Positions 25,501 through 37,645 of a DNA stretch of 64,000 bases are shown one piece after another. Source of the DNA: Liolophura sinensis (taxonomy: Eukaryota > Mollusca > Polyplacophora > Chitonida > Chitonidae). The DNA lies in contig NC_088301.1 of assembly GCF_032854445.1 (NCBI RefSeq), positions 47,975,187-48,039,186 of the forward strand. The letters are read 5' to 3'. A program made the position numbers and the translations under genes. The notes beneath the pieces are model-generated. The model made no database searches. It was not told the DNA's origin and saw only the letters and a list, made by a program, of their open reading frames with translations. The first letter of the stretch is position 1. Each line of letters begins with the position of its first letter.

Positions 25501-28500
25501 ATTGCTTAATTAGAACTCACTGTAAATGAATGAACTGGAGTTCCATGAAAAGCATCGATGAGGCGAATAATTTGTCCATTCGTTGAAATGACAATAAATT
25601 TGCCATCCGGACTAAATTTCATTCCTGTCCATTCACAATCTTTTTCTTGTGGCAAGTTAAAGGTGGTAAATGGTCCCTGTAATGGCAGGAATACAAACCC
25701 CTAGTAGTTAGTCAAATGGATATCCAAAAATCAGGAATGTCATGACTTCTAAATCAAACTACTACATACAGTAAGAACACAGTGAGACAACAAAGTGATG
25801 TGGTTCCATTTTTATAATTTACAACACATGTACTTAAGACAACATCTTCAGCTTTGATGTATATTATTTTGTTTTCAAATTTCAAAGAAAATAAATATAC
25901 GGATGTATTCTTATATTCTTGATTATCATACACTTAAAGGATTAGTGTCCAGATTTAGCTACTGGTCCTAATTATAAAGATTATAACCTGTTTAAACAGT
26001 GTATGACCAGGAGGACTTTAAATCCACCAAAATCAACAGATTAACTGCCCTAATCAATTTCAAGCCTGCTGCCCGTTACCGCTCAGCAGGTGACTTTGTT
26101 TGGGTTGTGTAACCAGGGAATTCTTATCAAAACGATATCATTTTTGAGATGGATTCTAGCTACGCAGAACGAAATATACCACTGAATCAATCTGAAGCCC
26201 TGATTGATGATGGGGAAAAGTTTCGCTTTATGACACTGACATCTCTGGTCAGACTTTAGATTTCTAACGTGGAATTTGATCTTTGTCCACTATTACCAAC
26301 AACACAGGCAATATGGAGTGATAAGCTATAGTTTTATCCAGTGTTACACGGTACCTTTCGCGTGTTAATCTTAAAATTTAACATCTACTGACTATTCTTT
26401 CCCTCTGTCTGCTTCATAATAAATTTCATTGTATTTCTCAAGGTATTCAAAATTCATTGAAATTAGTCGTGTACAATGTAAATACATGTACAACTGGGAT
26501 GTCTTCCTTAGTGTACAAAGGTTTACTATCTATCAATTTACAGGTCACTTAAACTTCAGGGTTTAGTCGACTGTAGCTCACATAGTACCATATCTGTAGA
26601 ATTCAGCTGTATTCCTCTTGTACATTTCAGCTGTACAAAGAGAAGATACAGGCTGTTCCATCTCGTACTACAAATCCATGGGTCCCTGAGGCTCAAATCT
26701 TCTGTAAACTTGAAAAAACTTGCAAAAAACTCTAGGGTCATTCAACGTCTTGTTTTCATTTATTTATTTGACTGGTGTTTTACATTGTACTCAAGAATAT
26801 TTAACTTATATGATGTGGGTAAGCATTATGGTGGGAGGAAACCGGGCAGAGCTCCAGGGCAGATATCAATGACTATCCTCAGGATGCTGACAGACCTTCC
26901 CATACACAGCCGGAGAGGAAGCACAACCTGTTTTTACAACCGTGTGCAGAACAGCAAACCCTTTTGTAGAGAAATTTGACATGCTCTTTGTCACTCTTGT
27001 AGCTTTTTAACACTGAACTAAACGGTGAAGCTATCATCTCACAACGGTTGGACTTGTATGACTTTATTTAGCAAAGACTACTGAAAGTTGGCAGAAAAAA
27101 TAATTTTAAGTCCCATTCAGATTATTGTGCCCTCTTTTAAAATATTTTTTTAAAACTCAGTTTAACAACTGATATAAACTAGGGTAACTATTTATGAATA
27201 AATAAGAAATCTGGACACTAAGACTTTAAAATATGGTAAAAAGAAACCATACACAAATAAAATTACACCTGAACAAAGTAGATTAGAAATTACAGAAATA
27301 TGGAATATGACTGCTTTGTTGAACCCCTACCTTGTCAAACGATCTCAAGTCATACAATTTCACTCTTTCAGAGTTGATGCCAGCTGAAAATATTAATCCC
27401 TCAGGGTCAAACCCTGCTACTGGTCTTCCTGGTAAATGCATCAACCCCTGGAAATCAACAATGTTTTAAAAAGGTTACAAAACAGGACAACAACAATATC
27501 ACTGATTCATGAAAGATTCACCATTCAAAATGTCTTTTTATAAAATAAACCGCAATCTTCTCCTCTTATCTTACCAAGGCCAAGAAGGATTAGAATACGT
27601 AACCTAATTTGTTACATTCAAACAATAGATGCAATTTTCAATACATGTTATACATGTAGTAAATGAGAAATAGAGCATATTAAATTGCTGTTCTAATATT
27701 TTCCTAACTATCTGACAGATTTATCATCAAATGATCACTACCATCAAGACAGAAATGAAAGAATTTAACATCCACAGCTGTGACTAAAATAAAAGTACTT
27801 TTTTTTTTTTTTACAAAGATCTGTTAAACTGCAATAAAACCCCGTTACATACCTGGCAGTTTTGTGACTTCAAATCCCACAAACGAATTGTTTTATCAAG
27901 TGAGCCAGAGAGGAATGTGTCGTTAATAGGAGACATCGTTAAAGTTACTACCCTGTGAATGAAAACCGGGTTCAAACACAATGAAAACATGGGCTTATCC
28001 ACTTTGTCCTCAAACAAATTTTATACATGCATTTCCTCAACTTTTCTGAAACTGTGTAGTATTTAAAAAGATCAGTTTACTCTAATACATCATGTTACAG
28101 ACATGAGTAGATGAATATTGGTATATCAACACAATAAAAATATACTCACTTTTTGGTATGCCCAGTGAAATACCTAATGTATTTGTTGTCATGTAATGAT
28201 AAATATCTGATGGTATCTGAAAGAAAAATTTATTTAAAATAAAACACTATTTTGATAATGTTGCTGATTTACACGTAGGAATGAGTAAATACAAATAAAT
28301 GAACCAGTTATGTTTTTACTGGTGTTTATGAATATCAGATTACCAAGGGTGAATTCCTAATGAGGAAATGTTTCCATAGATTTAGCTATTATCAGACAAT
28401 TCACATAAATCTAACAACTATCGTATAGTACCTAATCGTTTAAAGGTAAAATTATCCTGCAGACAATCACATTATCATTCATGATTTTATGATAAATCCC

Positions 28501-28649
28501 ATGGCTGATTTCTGTGACAAGACACACTGCAACACACTGAATGAGTACCTACCATCGACTTTGGTTGAACTGTGTAATGCTGTATTTGGAGCATGAGTAT
28601 AACAAATGAGATCCACTCCATATTTCTTACTATTCAAGGTTCTTTTGGC
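22545..28649 (-). CDS. WDR82: WDR82, WD-repeat subunit of H3K4 methyltransferase and PP1 complexes; N-terminus missing
   Basis: Nine exons: 28553-28649, 28150-28216, 27853-27952, 27331-27447, 25521-25676, 24882-24951, 24617-24759, 22545-22574, with matching phases (the first listed continues an upstream exon in phase 0); eight are visible and encode about 259 residues. Diagnostic stretches match WDR82 closely: [88 protein letters not shown], and the C-terminal [10 protein letters not shown]. In animals WDR82 recruits SET1/COMPASS to the Ser5-phosphorylated Pol II tail and also serves in a PP1 phosphatase complex and in termination control; it is nuclear. The family is about 313 aa, so roughly the first 53 residues are absent. 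I find no matching sequence between 28650 and the gap, so the first exon(s) likely fall in or beyond the run of Ns. (Count correction: eight exons are listed and seen.). Confidence 0.93.
23350..23470 (-). mobile_element. SINE family B fragment
   Basis: It shares TTTGGAGTTTTACGCCTTAC and GTCATTAGGTGTGTGTACAT with the family tail seen at 20.65 kb. It lies in the last intron of WDR82. Confidence 0.6.
26752..26935 (-). mobile_element. SINE family A copy
   Basis: It begins with a TTTATTTATTTG tail, then TACTCAAGAATATTTAACTT, GGTGGGAGGAAACCGGGCAG, and the remains of the GACCTTCCCATACACAGCCG block. It is in a WDR82 intron. Confidence 0.8.
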
Positions 28650-29207
28650 CTGCAACGCACAAGAAACATGCCGACCAATTATGTTTATTATACAGAAAGT
28701 AATAACTCAAAATTCAAGCCTACACATTTGCAATAATGAGTATGGAGGTAAGCGAGTTATTCACTGTATCAGTTTTCATGACTTTGTGAAATATGCACAT
28801 GTAACTAATGAAATGGTGTGTTTGTACTCTTGCCCCCACCCCCACAACTCTTCTATAAATTCTTCCTTTCTGCACCAGATTCAAAACTTTTACTTAAAAA
28901 GGGGGAAAAACATAAAATGAATTAAACATGAATAGACTGACCCTTAAATACTGTATCTAAAATACATTTACCTATGTTTTTCCTTTCTTTTTTCACTAAA
29001 TTAAATGCGGAATTGCAAGGTGAGACTTGTAAACCAATAATCATGTATGTCACCAATATCACACAACTTCGTCTACACCTAAATATAATTGCTGTTGGCT
29101 GTACTTCTGTAATGTGTACCTGTGCACAAAAAGTGAATATGGCACACTCTTTAGAGCCAGTGTGAATTCATTAGTAACGTGGTGAAAACAATTCGCTACG
29201 CCCACTT

Positions 29208-29407
29208 NNNNNNNNNNNNNNNNNNNNNNNNNNNNNNNNNNNNNNNNNNNNNNNNNNNNNNNNNNNNNNNNNNNNNNNNNNNNNNNNNNNNNNNNNNNNN
29301 NNNNNNNNNNNNNNNNNNNNNNNNNNNNNNNNNNNNNNNNNNNNNNNNNNNNNNNNNNNNNNNNNNNNNNNNNNNNNNNNNNNNNNNNNNNNNNNNNNNN
29401 NNNNNNN
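29208..29407. other. Assembly gap (200 Ns)
   Basis: There are exactly 200 undetermined bases, a typical placeholder size, so the real distance is unknown. The gap sits between the visible WDR82 exons and the LEM gene, where the WDR82 first exon and its promoter are expected. Confidence 0.99.
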
Positions 29408-29602
29408 AATAATACATTCTGCTGCTTTTAAATCCTCCTAAAGCTGCTTTCAACAAAACAGTGATCTTAATAATTAATTTTCAGGTTTTGAGTTTTTCAG
29501 AAAAATTTCCATGACCATATCGGGTGTATCTATGAATAGGAGCTTCTCATTTTTACCATGTTAGGCAGTTAGCCTGCTGCTTTTGATTTTTTTCATCCAG
29601 TC

Positions 29603-29787
29603 TTATCTCCAAGATAGGTCAGCCAATCCGCTTTTGTTGATTTCTCTGTAGACTTCATGGTCCACCTGATTGTGCACAGGAGTGAGAAATCTTTCGTCTT
29701 CAAGAAAAATACCAAACTGAAGGAGCAGGACACAGTGTTCTGAATGGATGTAGCGAGTAACATTTAGCAGCTGTGTCAGAATTTTAC
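29603..29787 (-). CDS. Unidentified exon-like open frame
   Basis: Minus strand, preceded by an acceptor-like TTACAG at its upstream edge and open for about 60 codons to a TAA. Composition looks coding: it contains LNVTRYIHSEHCVLLLQFGI, FLEDERFLTPVHNQVDHEVY and REINKSGLADLSWR. I do not recognise the family. It could be the last exon of a gene whose other exons I cannot place, or a relic of a transposed coding fragment. It does not belong to WDR82 (no WD-repeat match). Confidence 0.3.
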
Positions 29788-29991
29788 CTGTAATTAGCAG
29801 CTGAAAGCATAACTCTTCAGGGCTATGAATAACAAATTAATAAAATGCTAGTTATGTATCAGGATTATGTTGGAGATTTCAATTCAAGACTATGCGGACA
29901 TGTGTAGAGAACTAGAAGAGGAAAATGTGAAGCTGTCTATCATTCAAGTGATTACAAACCAGAGGGTTTTTTGTGCACTTATAATAGACAC

Positions 29992-30135
29992 TTTTTATTT
30001 ATTTATTTATTTGTTTGATTAGTGTTTTACGCCATATTCAAGAATATTTCACTTATACAACGGCAGCCAGCATTATGGTGGGAGGAAACCAGGCAGAGCC
30101 TGTTGGAAACCCAAGACCATCCGCAGGTGGGTGGA
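29992..30135 (-). mobile_element. SINE family A copy
   Basis: A (TTTA)n tail is followed by GTTTTACGCCATATTCAAGA, ATATTTCACTTATACAACGG, CAGCCAGCATTATGGTGGGA, GGAAACCAGGCAGAGCC and ACCATCCGCAGG. It is one of the best-conserved bodies in the window. Confidence 0.85.
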
Positions 30136-30545
30136 AGACTGTAATAGACACTGATGCATAAAGAGAAATTACATGTACATGTATAGTTGAATGCAAGAGA
30201 GAGTGAACCGTATAACCATAATTTTCTTACAAGCTCTTTTAATGTGTGTGGAATAAATAATGTTTACTGCCAGTATTTTATGGTTTAATGATCCATCTAC
30301 TTCAAATCATAATAGCTGAAGCACATGATATCTGAGCAACTTCATGGGAAAATATGACTGACCCAAACCAGGAAATGAATTTCAGCTTCACAATGGCAGC
30401 CGCATGTACTACACTAATGCTCTGGGTAGGACAAGCCAGCTCAAAGGGAACCTTGTATAACGTTTGCAATTAATGGTCCCTGTTATTATTTTTTATTTAT
30501 AAGGAACAAAGCCTAAGACCGAAGTCCAAACGCCCAAACAGCAAA

Positions 30546-33500
30546 ATGCCTTCAGTTAGGAAGCCTGAAGCCCCTGCAGAAGTCCAGCTCATGTCAAATT
30601 CCGAGCTGGCAGTTGAGCTGAGGTCAAGGGGAGTAGATGTTGGACCAATAATAGGCAAGTTGTGGAGCATGTATCTACTCTGATATCCAGAATAGATATA
30701 ATTTTTATATTGCAATTATGTCATAGCTGCTCTAAGCCAGTCATCAGCACACTCTGGTCACGTGCCTGAAGTACTGGAGTTGAAAACAATGCAAAATTAA
30801 CCCATTTGAGATAGGCACAAGTTTAGCATTAAAAAAAAAAAAAGAAAAGAAAATTATAGCTTTTTGGTAAGGAATTCTTTCTGGAAAAGTAATCAGAAGG
30901 TGCCTAGCTTTTCAAATAAGATAGTTTCAGTGTCCTGTAATGTGTTTTCAGCAGAAATCAGCGTTTTGCCCATTTAGCTCCATTTTATTTATCACCTCTT
31001 GCTCCTTGCCCAGGTGCCAGCAAACCTGGTGCTCAAAACTTAGAATAAGTCATTGTATAAATTTTAGCCTAGAAGATTTCTTCATACATGTAAATGTATA
31101 TTATGTAAAACCCAATAGTTCTGACTTATCATATTTTTTGTGCAGCAACAACTCGCAGAGTATATGAAAGGAAGCTTGCTGAATTACTTCAAGGTGGACC
31201 TCTTGCTCATGTCAGTTCTTCAGAAGATGAAGGTAATCCATGGTGATTTGTGCGGCATTGTGTATGCAGATCCTGTTCAAGTCGTTCATATTGATCAAGG
31301 GAAGTAACTGTGATGTGTTTTGTATTTGGAAATAATAAAAGGCATGACTCCTAGTTGGTTCTAAACAGTGCCACCAGCTGTCCACACGCCTTGTTTATTG
31401 TTATAACAGAACCATCTAATCTTGAACAGATAACTGCATCCAGAAATGCTTCATACTCACTACAAGAAAGGACTTATATGTAGTTTTTATACACCCTCAC
31501 CATTAGGCGTGCTTATTTTGTTAGAGCGATTTTGTCAATCTGTCCATCTGTATCCATGTCCGGGCTATTTCTCCAATTGTTTTCCACAAAGAGTTAAAAT
31601 TTTTGGTGGATACATACATAAACAGATGACAATATGTCGTGACTCACATCAGTTCATTTCTGCAGTTGTCATGGTAACCACATAACCCTTTTCCTATATA
31701 TATATAATATATATATATATATTATATATATATATATATAAAATATATATAAATATAAGGAAATACTATGTAAATAGATATGATTTCCTGTCTGGGGTGT
31801 ATTTCCAATTGTTTTCCCACACAGATTTAATTAATGATGGATACATACATACACAGATGACGATGTGTTGTGACTCACAATTTTTCATTTCCGTGGTTTT
31901 CGTTGTGATCACATAGCCATTTTCCCGATATACTATATAGATAGATATGATTTTGAGTCCGTGCTAAACATGTAGCTTTAATTGTTTTTCATGGAGAGTT
32001 TTAATTTTTGGTAGATACATACTCAGATGACGATGTGTCACAACTCGCATTTGTTCATTTGCGTGGTTGTCATGGTAACTACATAGCCATTTTCCTTGTA
32101 TATACTGTATAAATAGGTATGATTTCATGTCCAGCTATTTTTTGAGGAGAGTTTTCATTTTTGGTGGATACAATGTATCTGTGTATGTATTACATACATA
32201 CACAGATGATGATGTGTCCAGACTCACATTTGTTCATTTCCACAGTTGTTCATGGTGACCACATAGCCATTTTCCCTTATGTTTATACTAAATAAACAGA
32301 TATAATTTCATGTCTGGGCTAAAACTCCAACTGTTTTCCACACAGATTTTCATTTTTGGTGGATACATACATACATACATACATAAACAGATGATGATGT
32401 GTCACGACTCACATTTGTCCATTTGTGCGGTAGTCATGGTTACCAGATTGCCATTTCCCTATGTCTGCTACATAAATAGGTATGATTTCATGTCCATGCT
32501 CTAACTCCAACAGTTTTCCACAGAAGAGTTTTCATATGTGAACCTATCATTAACACCCATGAAGATTCCCCTCATCAGTTATATTCACCACACTGCTACT
32601 GGTATTCTTTTATGCATTTCGAACAAATACATTTGTTGGGGCATATGTTGTGTTCACCTGAACTCTTGTTAGCTGATAACGTCATTTAAGGGTAAAGAAA
32701 TTTGTATTGTCTGCTTACAAGTTTTAGGATTTCTTTTGTTTTATCCTGTAGATGAAGAAATGGAAGATGAAACTTATGAAGGAGAGGTCCTTGAAAGTGA
32801 GGAACCAGAAATTGTACCGCCTTCAAAATCATCTGGGTAAGTTACATAGATTTAACGGGATGATGATTCTACTGAAATTACTGTGAAGTACTTAATTTTC
32901 GCTTGGAACTAATTTTTGCGGATTTTGACTTTGGTGGACATAAAACAAAGTGGGAGTTTATTCGTCTTGAGTTTGATCAATCTTTGCTATCCTCGTAAAG
33001 TAAGAGAAAAGTAAGCAATTCGGTTATGACAGGAATAAGGTATGTGTATATATGTACACATTAGGTGAAATAAATCAATATTTTGTTACACAACAGTGCA
33101 ATGAATGAAAAAAATTTTTTTTTCCTCATTCACCACAGGTACCAGTCATCTATTCGACCAAGACCTCACATCAGAGAGAGTTACTCAAGTCAGGAAGCAG
33201 GCACGTACGCTAGCCGCTCATACAGTGGATCTGGGTGGGTAGTTACTGGATGACATTGGTAACAGTATCTCTGGTTGTTAGAGGGGTACATGTCATAAGG
33301 TCTTTTAACTCACCTAGTCCTTGATTTACACATGTACACATTCTTTAATAAAAATGTATACCTTGATTAAATTGATTTAAGAAATGCAATAAGACTAGTT
33401 AGTTAAATCACTCGAGTTGTACACAAAGGCAGTTGTACTGCATATTTTTGTCTCAAAGTATTCCTCTTTACAAGTACATGTATGTTCTCAAATTACCTAT

Positions 33501-34765
33501 CCTACATTGGGGTAAAAGTACATATTGCCAAAAGAGATTTACATTTTTGAGTTGGCAGAGCTAAATTCAGACTGAGTAACGTTCTGACTCATTACTAAAC
33601 ATCCTAGGCCTATATTTTCTGAAAAATGTCAATTTAGAGAATTATAAGGGAAAATTTCTCACTGATCTAAACCCTCTGCCCAACATGCACGTGAGGCGGC
33701 AGAGATTCCCGCACTTCAATGCTTGTAGGCACATAGAGACTATATGGCTGATCAACATCATGTTATTATCCTGTCTTCCTTTATTTTGACCGTGTATTAT
33801 GAAGTATCTAGCTCCCAACTACCTCCATGAGAGAAATGAAGTTGGGAGATCAAGCAAGTTGCACGGTCACCATTCACCATAATAATTAAAACATTTTGAA
33901 GATTGCTAATGTCATCAGGTGGCGTGATACAAGAGGAACTAAACCAGCCAAAAAAGACAAAGTATCTTCGTTAATATCTTAAGCCATGTTTAACTGAGCT
34001 AGTGGATAGGACCTCGGGTAAAACTGGACATTTAATAACGTCAATTAACTTGTGAGTAGACGTCTGGAAGTCTTAATTACATGTAGTTGACGTTTTTGTT
34101 TTGTTTGTTTTGGGGGTTTTCTTTTTTTTTTTTTTTGCTGTCAGCAATTTATCCCTTTAAACGGACTCATTACTGCATGTCGCTAGCATGAAGACTTGTT
34201 GATCATAGTAATTTGTGTAGGTACTGAAATAAATGTTGGCTGAATCCAGCCCTTGCAGGACTGGCTCTAGCTTTAAGTTACATGTAATAGGTTTGACCAA
34301 TACCTGAATTGTGGTGAGACTTTTTCAGGTTTCCTTTTTACCGATGAACCTGACCACAGAGAATGTGGATGTGTGAAATATTAAATGAAGGAAATTTATT
34401 TTAAAAAATATTGCTATAAATCAGACGTATCATATTACAGGAAAAAAAAAGTTTGCATGTAAAGGTGTTTAATGTTGGAGTAGCCCAAAGAAAAAAAACA
34501 TTCAGATGAATGTATGATGCACTCCAAATTACTTCAAAAAATCTGTTGCCTGTTTATTCTATTTGCCTGATTCTTTTACAGTGTTGCTGCTGCACAGTCA
34601 TCAAAACCTATGAAGAAGAAAGGAATATCTTTGGTGGCAAAGCTTGTAATTTTGGTCATAATAGCTGTCTTTATCTACCTGGTTGTAGTGAACATGGAAG
34701 GCACTCGCCCAAAACCACAAACCCTAACACAAGACCCAGGGGTTGAAAAAGGAACAGAGACATAG
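30546..34765 (+). CDS. LEM-domain, emerin-like inner nuclear membrane protein, five exons, 186 aa
   Basis: Exons: 30546-30654, 31146-31232, 32752-32836, 33139-33234, 34582-34765; phases agree and sum to 561 nt. The LEM domain spans about residues 15-52 (LMSNSELAVELRSRG, then VGPIIATTRRVYERKL) and is expected to bind barrier-to-autointegration factor. An acidic linker follows (EEMEDETYEGEV), then a Ser/Tyr/Arg-rich region (SYSSQEAGTYASRSYSGSG). One transmembrane helix (about 141-163, ISLVAKLVILVIIAVFIYLV) is preceded by KKK and leaves a 23-residue luminal tail. N-terminal LEM plus a single C-terminal helix is the emerin plan; human emerin is longer (254 aa). The first intron uses a GC donor (ATAG/GCAAGT), needed to restore the conserved ATTRRVYE. 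An in-frame stretch upstream (KEQSLRPKSKRPNSK) has a possible acceptor at 30501-30503, so a longer N-terminus is possible. Confidence 0.85.
31550..32530. repeat. Tandem repeat, about 170-230 bp period, five degenerate copies
   Basis: Each unit contains a TTTTGGTGGATACATACATA block, a GATGACGATGTGTCACGACT block (near 31627, 31856, 32026, 32204 and 32390), a TTGTCATGGTAACCACATAG block and a TGATTTCATGTCCGGGCTA block. It lies in intron 2 of the LEM gene. An AT-rich microsatellite (31695-31765) interrupts the first unit. Confidence 0.8.
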
Positions 34766-35666
34766 TTAAAAAATGTTTGAAAAATCTGGGGAAAAGTGCT
34801 CGCACACTTGGTTGTTGTCACATTTACTTGATTTAGCATTTAAACAGCTAACCATTGTTTCCTACTAAATGTTTAGCACATAACCCCAAAACAATGCTTT
34901 CAGCTTTAGCAGTCCCAGTGCTGTGCAGTCCTGCTGTGAGCAGGATGACATTTTGTCAAAGTTATTATAGGTCTGTCATATTTTATATTGTCTGGGACCA
35001 TAAATTATTTATCTGTAATTACGTCTCACTTTTCTTCGTATCATGGTTTTCATGAAATTTCAGTTTGTAAAAATGTTTTGAGTTATTTCATCTTTTTTTT
35101 TGTTCATTAATTTTTATGTGTGTGGCTTACTGCCTCCAATTTAAACTAAGGTGTTAACAGTATAAGACAGCACCTGAGTAAAACATACTTAAATTGAAAG
35201 CAGAATGTTCAAACTTTCTAAAAAGTATCACACTTCCTTTTTCCGAAGAGATTTCTCTCAAGCAGAACGCATGACAAAATGACAATACTGAGCAAATGGC
35301 TGGTATGAATAAAAGCAGCCGTCCTGATAATTTTATCCAATCAAACGGGAGGTTGGTATCACAAAGCGCGACTTAAGCTGTGACGTAGCCTTTACCCATT
35401 CGCTATATGAAGTGATGGATGGTAATACTCAACTACTACAGAGCTGCCTACCCATACGATTTCAGCGTATTTTATACGCAGATAGTGTTTAAAATATGCT
35501 AATACTACGAATATTTAGAAATTCAGTAGGCCTACATGTACTGGATATCGTATGAGGGAGAAAAGTAACCCCCTAACCCACTCTATGGGATCGGTAGTCT
35601 CCCCTGGTGTCTAATGGTACGCCAGCGTCACTATCCGCTTCCGTTGCGGATGCGTAACACATCATC

Positions 35667-36090
35667 GTGGAAATGGCGACCAAAAGGAGAACGTTAACTG
35701 AACCTCCAGCTCACACCTCTAAAAATAACGAAACTGGTCAGAAAAACTTGGAATCCTATTCAGCTTATCCGGGCGGAATCCTATTCAACTTATCCGGGCA
35801 CTCCGCGATAAGTCATCTGGCTAACAAACAAATTTCAAAGGTAATCTCGCCTATAACAACATACCTGCCTCAACAGAATTTAGGCCAGAGCGGTCTGATA
35901 AAAGCAGAGACTCTGATGACGGAATGAACTTGTCACTTACAGCAGCAGGCACACTAAACCTGGTGGTAAAACAAGCCTTCCCAGATTTTACAATGGCAAA
36001 CAAATATCATTGTGGTAGAAGTACCGTTGGGTTTATTCATGAAATGCGCCCAAATAATGACAAAACACCTCCCCCCCCAAAAAAAAATAT
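35667..36090 (+). pseudogene. Coding-like relic, possibly transposase-derived
   Basis: An open frame (MATKRRTLTEPPAHTSKNNE ...) runs to a stop near 35927. The adjacent frame then continues with SDDGMNLSLTAAGTLNLVV and KQAFPDFTMANKYHCGRSTV, suggesting one ancestral frame broken by a frameshift. The second part reminds me of N-terminal regions found in uncharacterised invertebrate transposon-like proteins, but I cannot name the family. A short direct repeat (AATCCTATTCA / CTTATCCGGGC) occurs inside. Confidence 0.3.
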
Positions 36091-37454
36091 CCCTGGATAT
36101 GCCCCTGCCTCGTCATCTCCAGTCTTATTATATGGATTGCAAAGCGTGATTAATCTCGATTAAGTTGTCTGGGGATCCAGGTTCAAGCAAAAAAAAGCCG
36201 TGAGAACAAATACATTTACCGGTGAGTGGGAAGGTCACCAGGAACCTGTGTAAATTCTTGGTTTTCCTCTAACCGACCCTGGCACAGCCATCGCAAATGA
36301 AATAATCTTGAGGACGTTGACAACAAATCATTTAAGAAAAAATTCAGCATGATAGGCTTGATCTGACCAAAAAGCCATTGGGCTCATTCTGGTGTATGCT
36401 TCGCCGAGTGTGAAAGGGGTGTTTATATAGGCCTATTGGAAAATAAACTACACTCAAACTGTGAATTTTACACCTAAAATCAGATTTCGTTAAACATTTG
36501 ATTCATTAGGGGTAGGCAGCTCTGCTACTACATAAGACATCATTTTGAGATCGTTTGCATTGATTTAGTGACATGTAACTGAAGGGCCATTTCACAAAGT
36601 TGTGTGGTACAGGTTTGCGACGGTGAAGAAATTGTCAGATAGTTGCATATTGTCTCGACCCAAACCACATTCATCTTCCAATAGGCCCCATTTATTGGTG
36701 GTGTTCATAATATACAGATACATATATTATTGTTTTGTTCATACGTGTTCTCTTGCTTGGTATAGCGCAAAGGTTAACAGCTCTTCATGGTGCTATTAAT
36801 ATGGACGGTCTGAATTATTGGTTTCTTTCAGATGAAGCTCATGTGAATTTCATTTCAGGTTCTGTCTTGCCAAATTATTGTGACAATTTTCTTTTTGTCT
36901 GCAGTGCCATATTTACCTTATTTCCATGAACTGTAATATATCATATATAGGAAGAATTACTGTCATTTGGAATATGTTTGGAAAATACTAAAAATTAAAA
37001 AGTGCTTGAAAACTACCGGTATGTCATGACAGTTCAGCCCCCAGCTGTAGATACGAAATTTCCATTATTGTTTTTCTTCTGGTCCCGAAGATGATGTAAG
37101 ATGGTGTATTTTGAGGATTAAATCAGACAATTGATACTACATTGTATTTTGTTACAGTTTGTTTCAACATGGGAGTAGTTAACTTGCTTTGTGACATTTT
37201 GAATCAGTAGGTATTCATTGACGGAAAATTATCACGGCTCACCTGCATGATCATACTGAAATAGGAGCCCGTGGTCTGTCTCGGATAACTGTTTGTAGTT
37301 TCTGTAAAGTAATTGATAGCCAGAGAAAAAAAATGTCGTTCTCCTCAGTGGATCTTTGTTTTTTCCTCCCCAGAGAAGATAAAATATATGTTTTTAGATT
37401 TGGATTGTTAGATGGTGTTAAAAAAAAACTGAAGTCCTCCAGGAAAGTGGTAGT

Positions 37455-37645
37455 TTGCGTTTACATAGTCTTCTGGTAGAATCGTGAACTCAAAGCCCAG
37501 GGATCCCTGGTTTAAATCCCAAGCTGGTAAACACGTCACAGCTGTCCGTTCAGTGATTTACCGGTTTCATGCACTCGCAAATCTCGCCCTCAGCGTATGA
37601 TTAAAAAAATTGAGAATGGCGTTAAACATTAATCAGAGAAATAAA
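37455..37645 (+). mobile_element. SINE-like element with tRNA-like head
   Basis: It starts with a decayed tRNA-like segment (GGTAGAATCGTGAACTCAAA with B-box-like GGTTTAAATCC) and ends GGCGTTAAACATTAATCAGA then GAAATAAAA. That tail type is common to tRNA-derived retroposons in this window, but the body differs from families A-C. Confidence 0.5.

Noticed and set aside
29179-29456. Open frames running through the N gap
   Set aside because: They consist almost entirely of undetermined bases.
36735-36929. Plus-strand frame with a transposase-like LSDEAHVNF segment
   Set aside because: The similarity is a few residues only and no other transposase motif is nearby.
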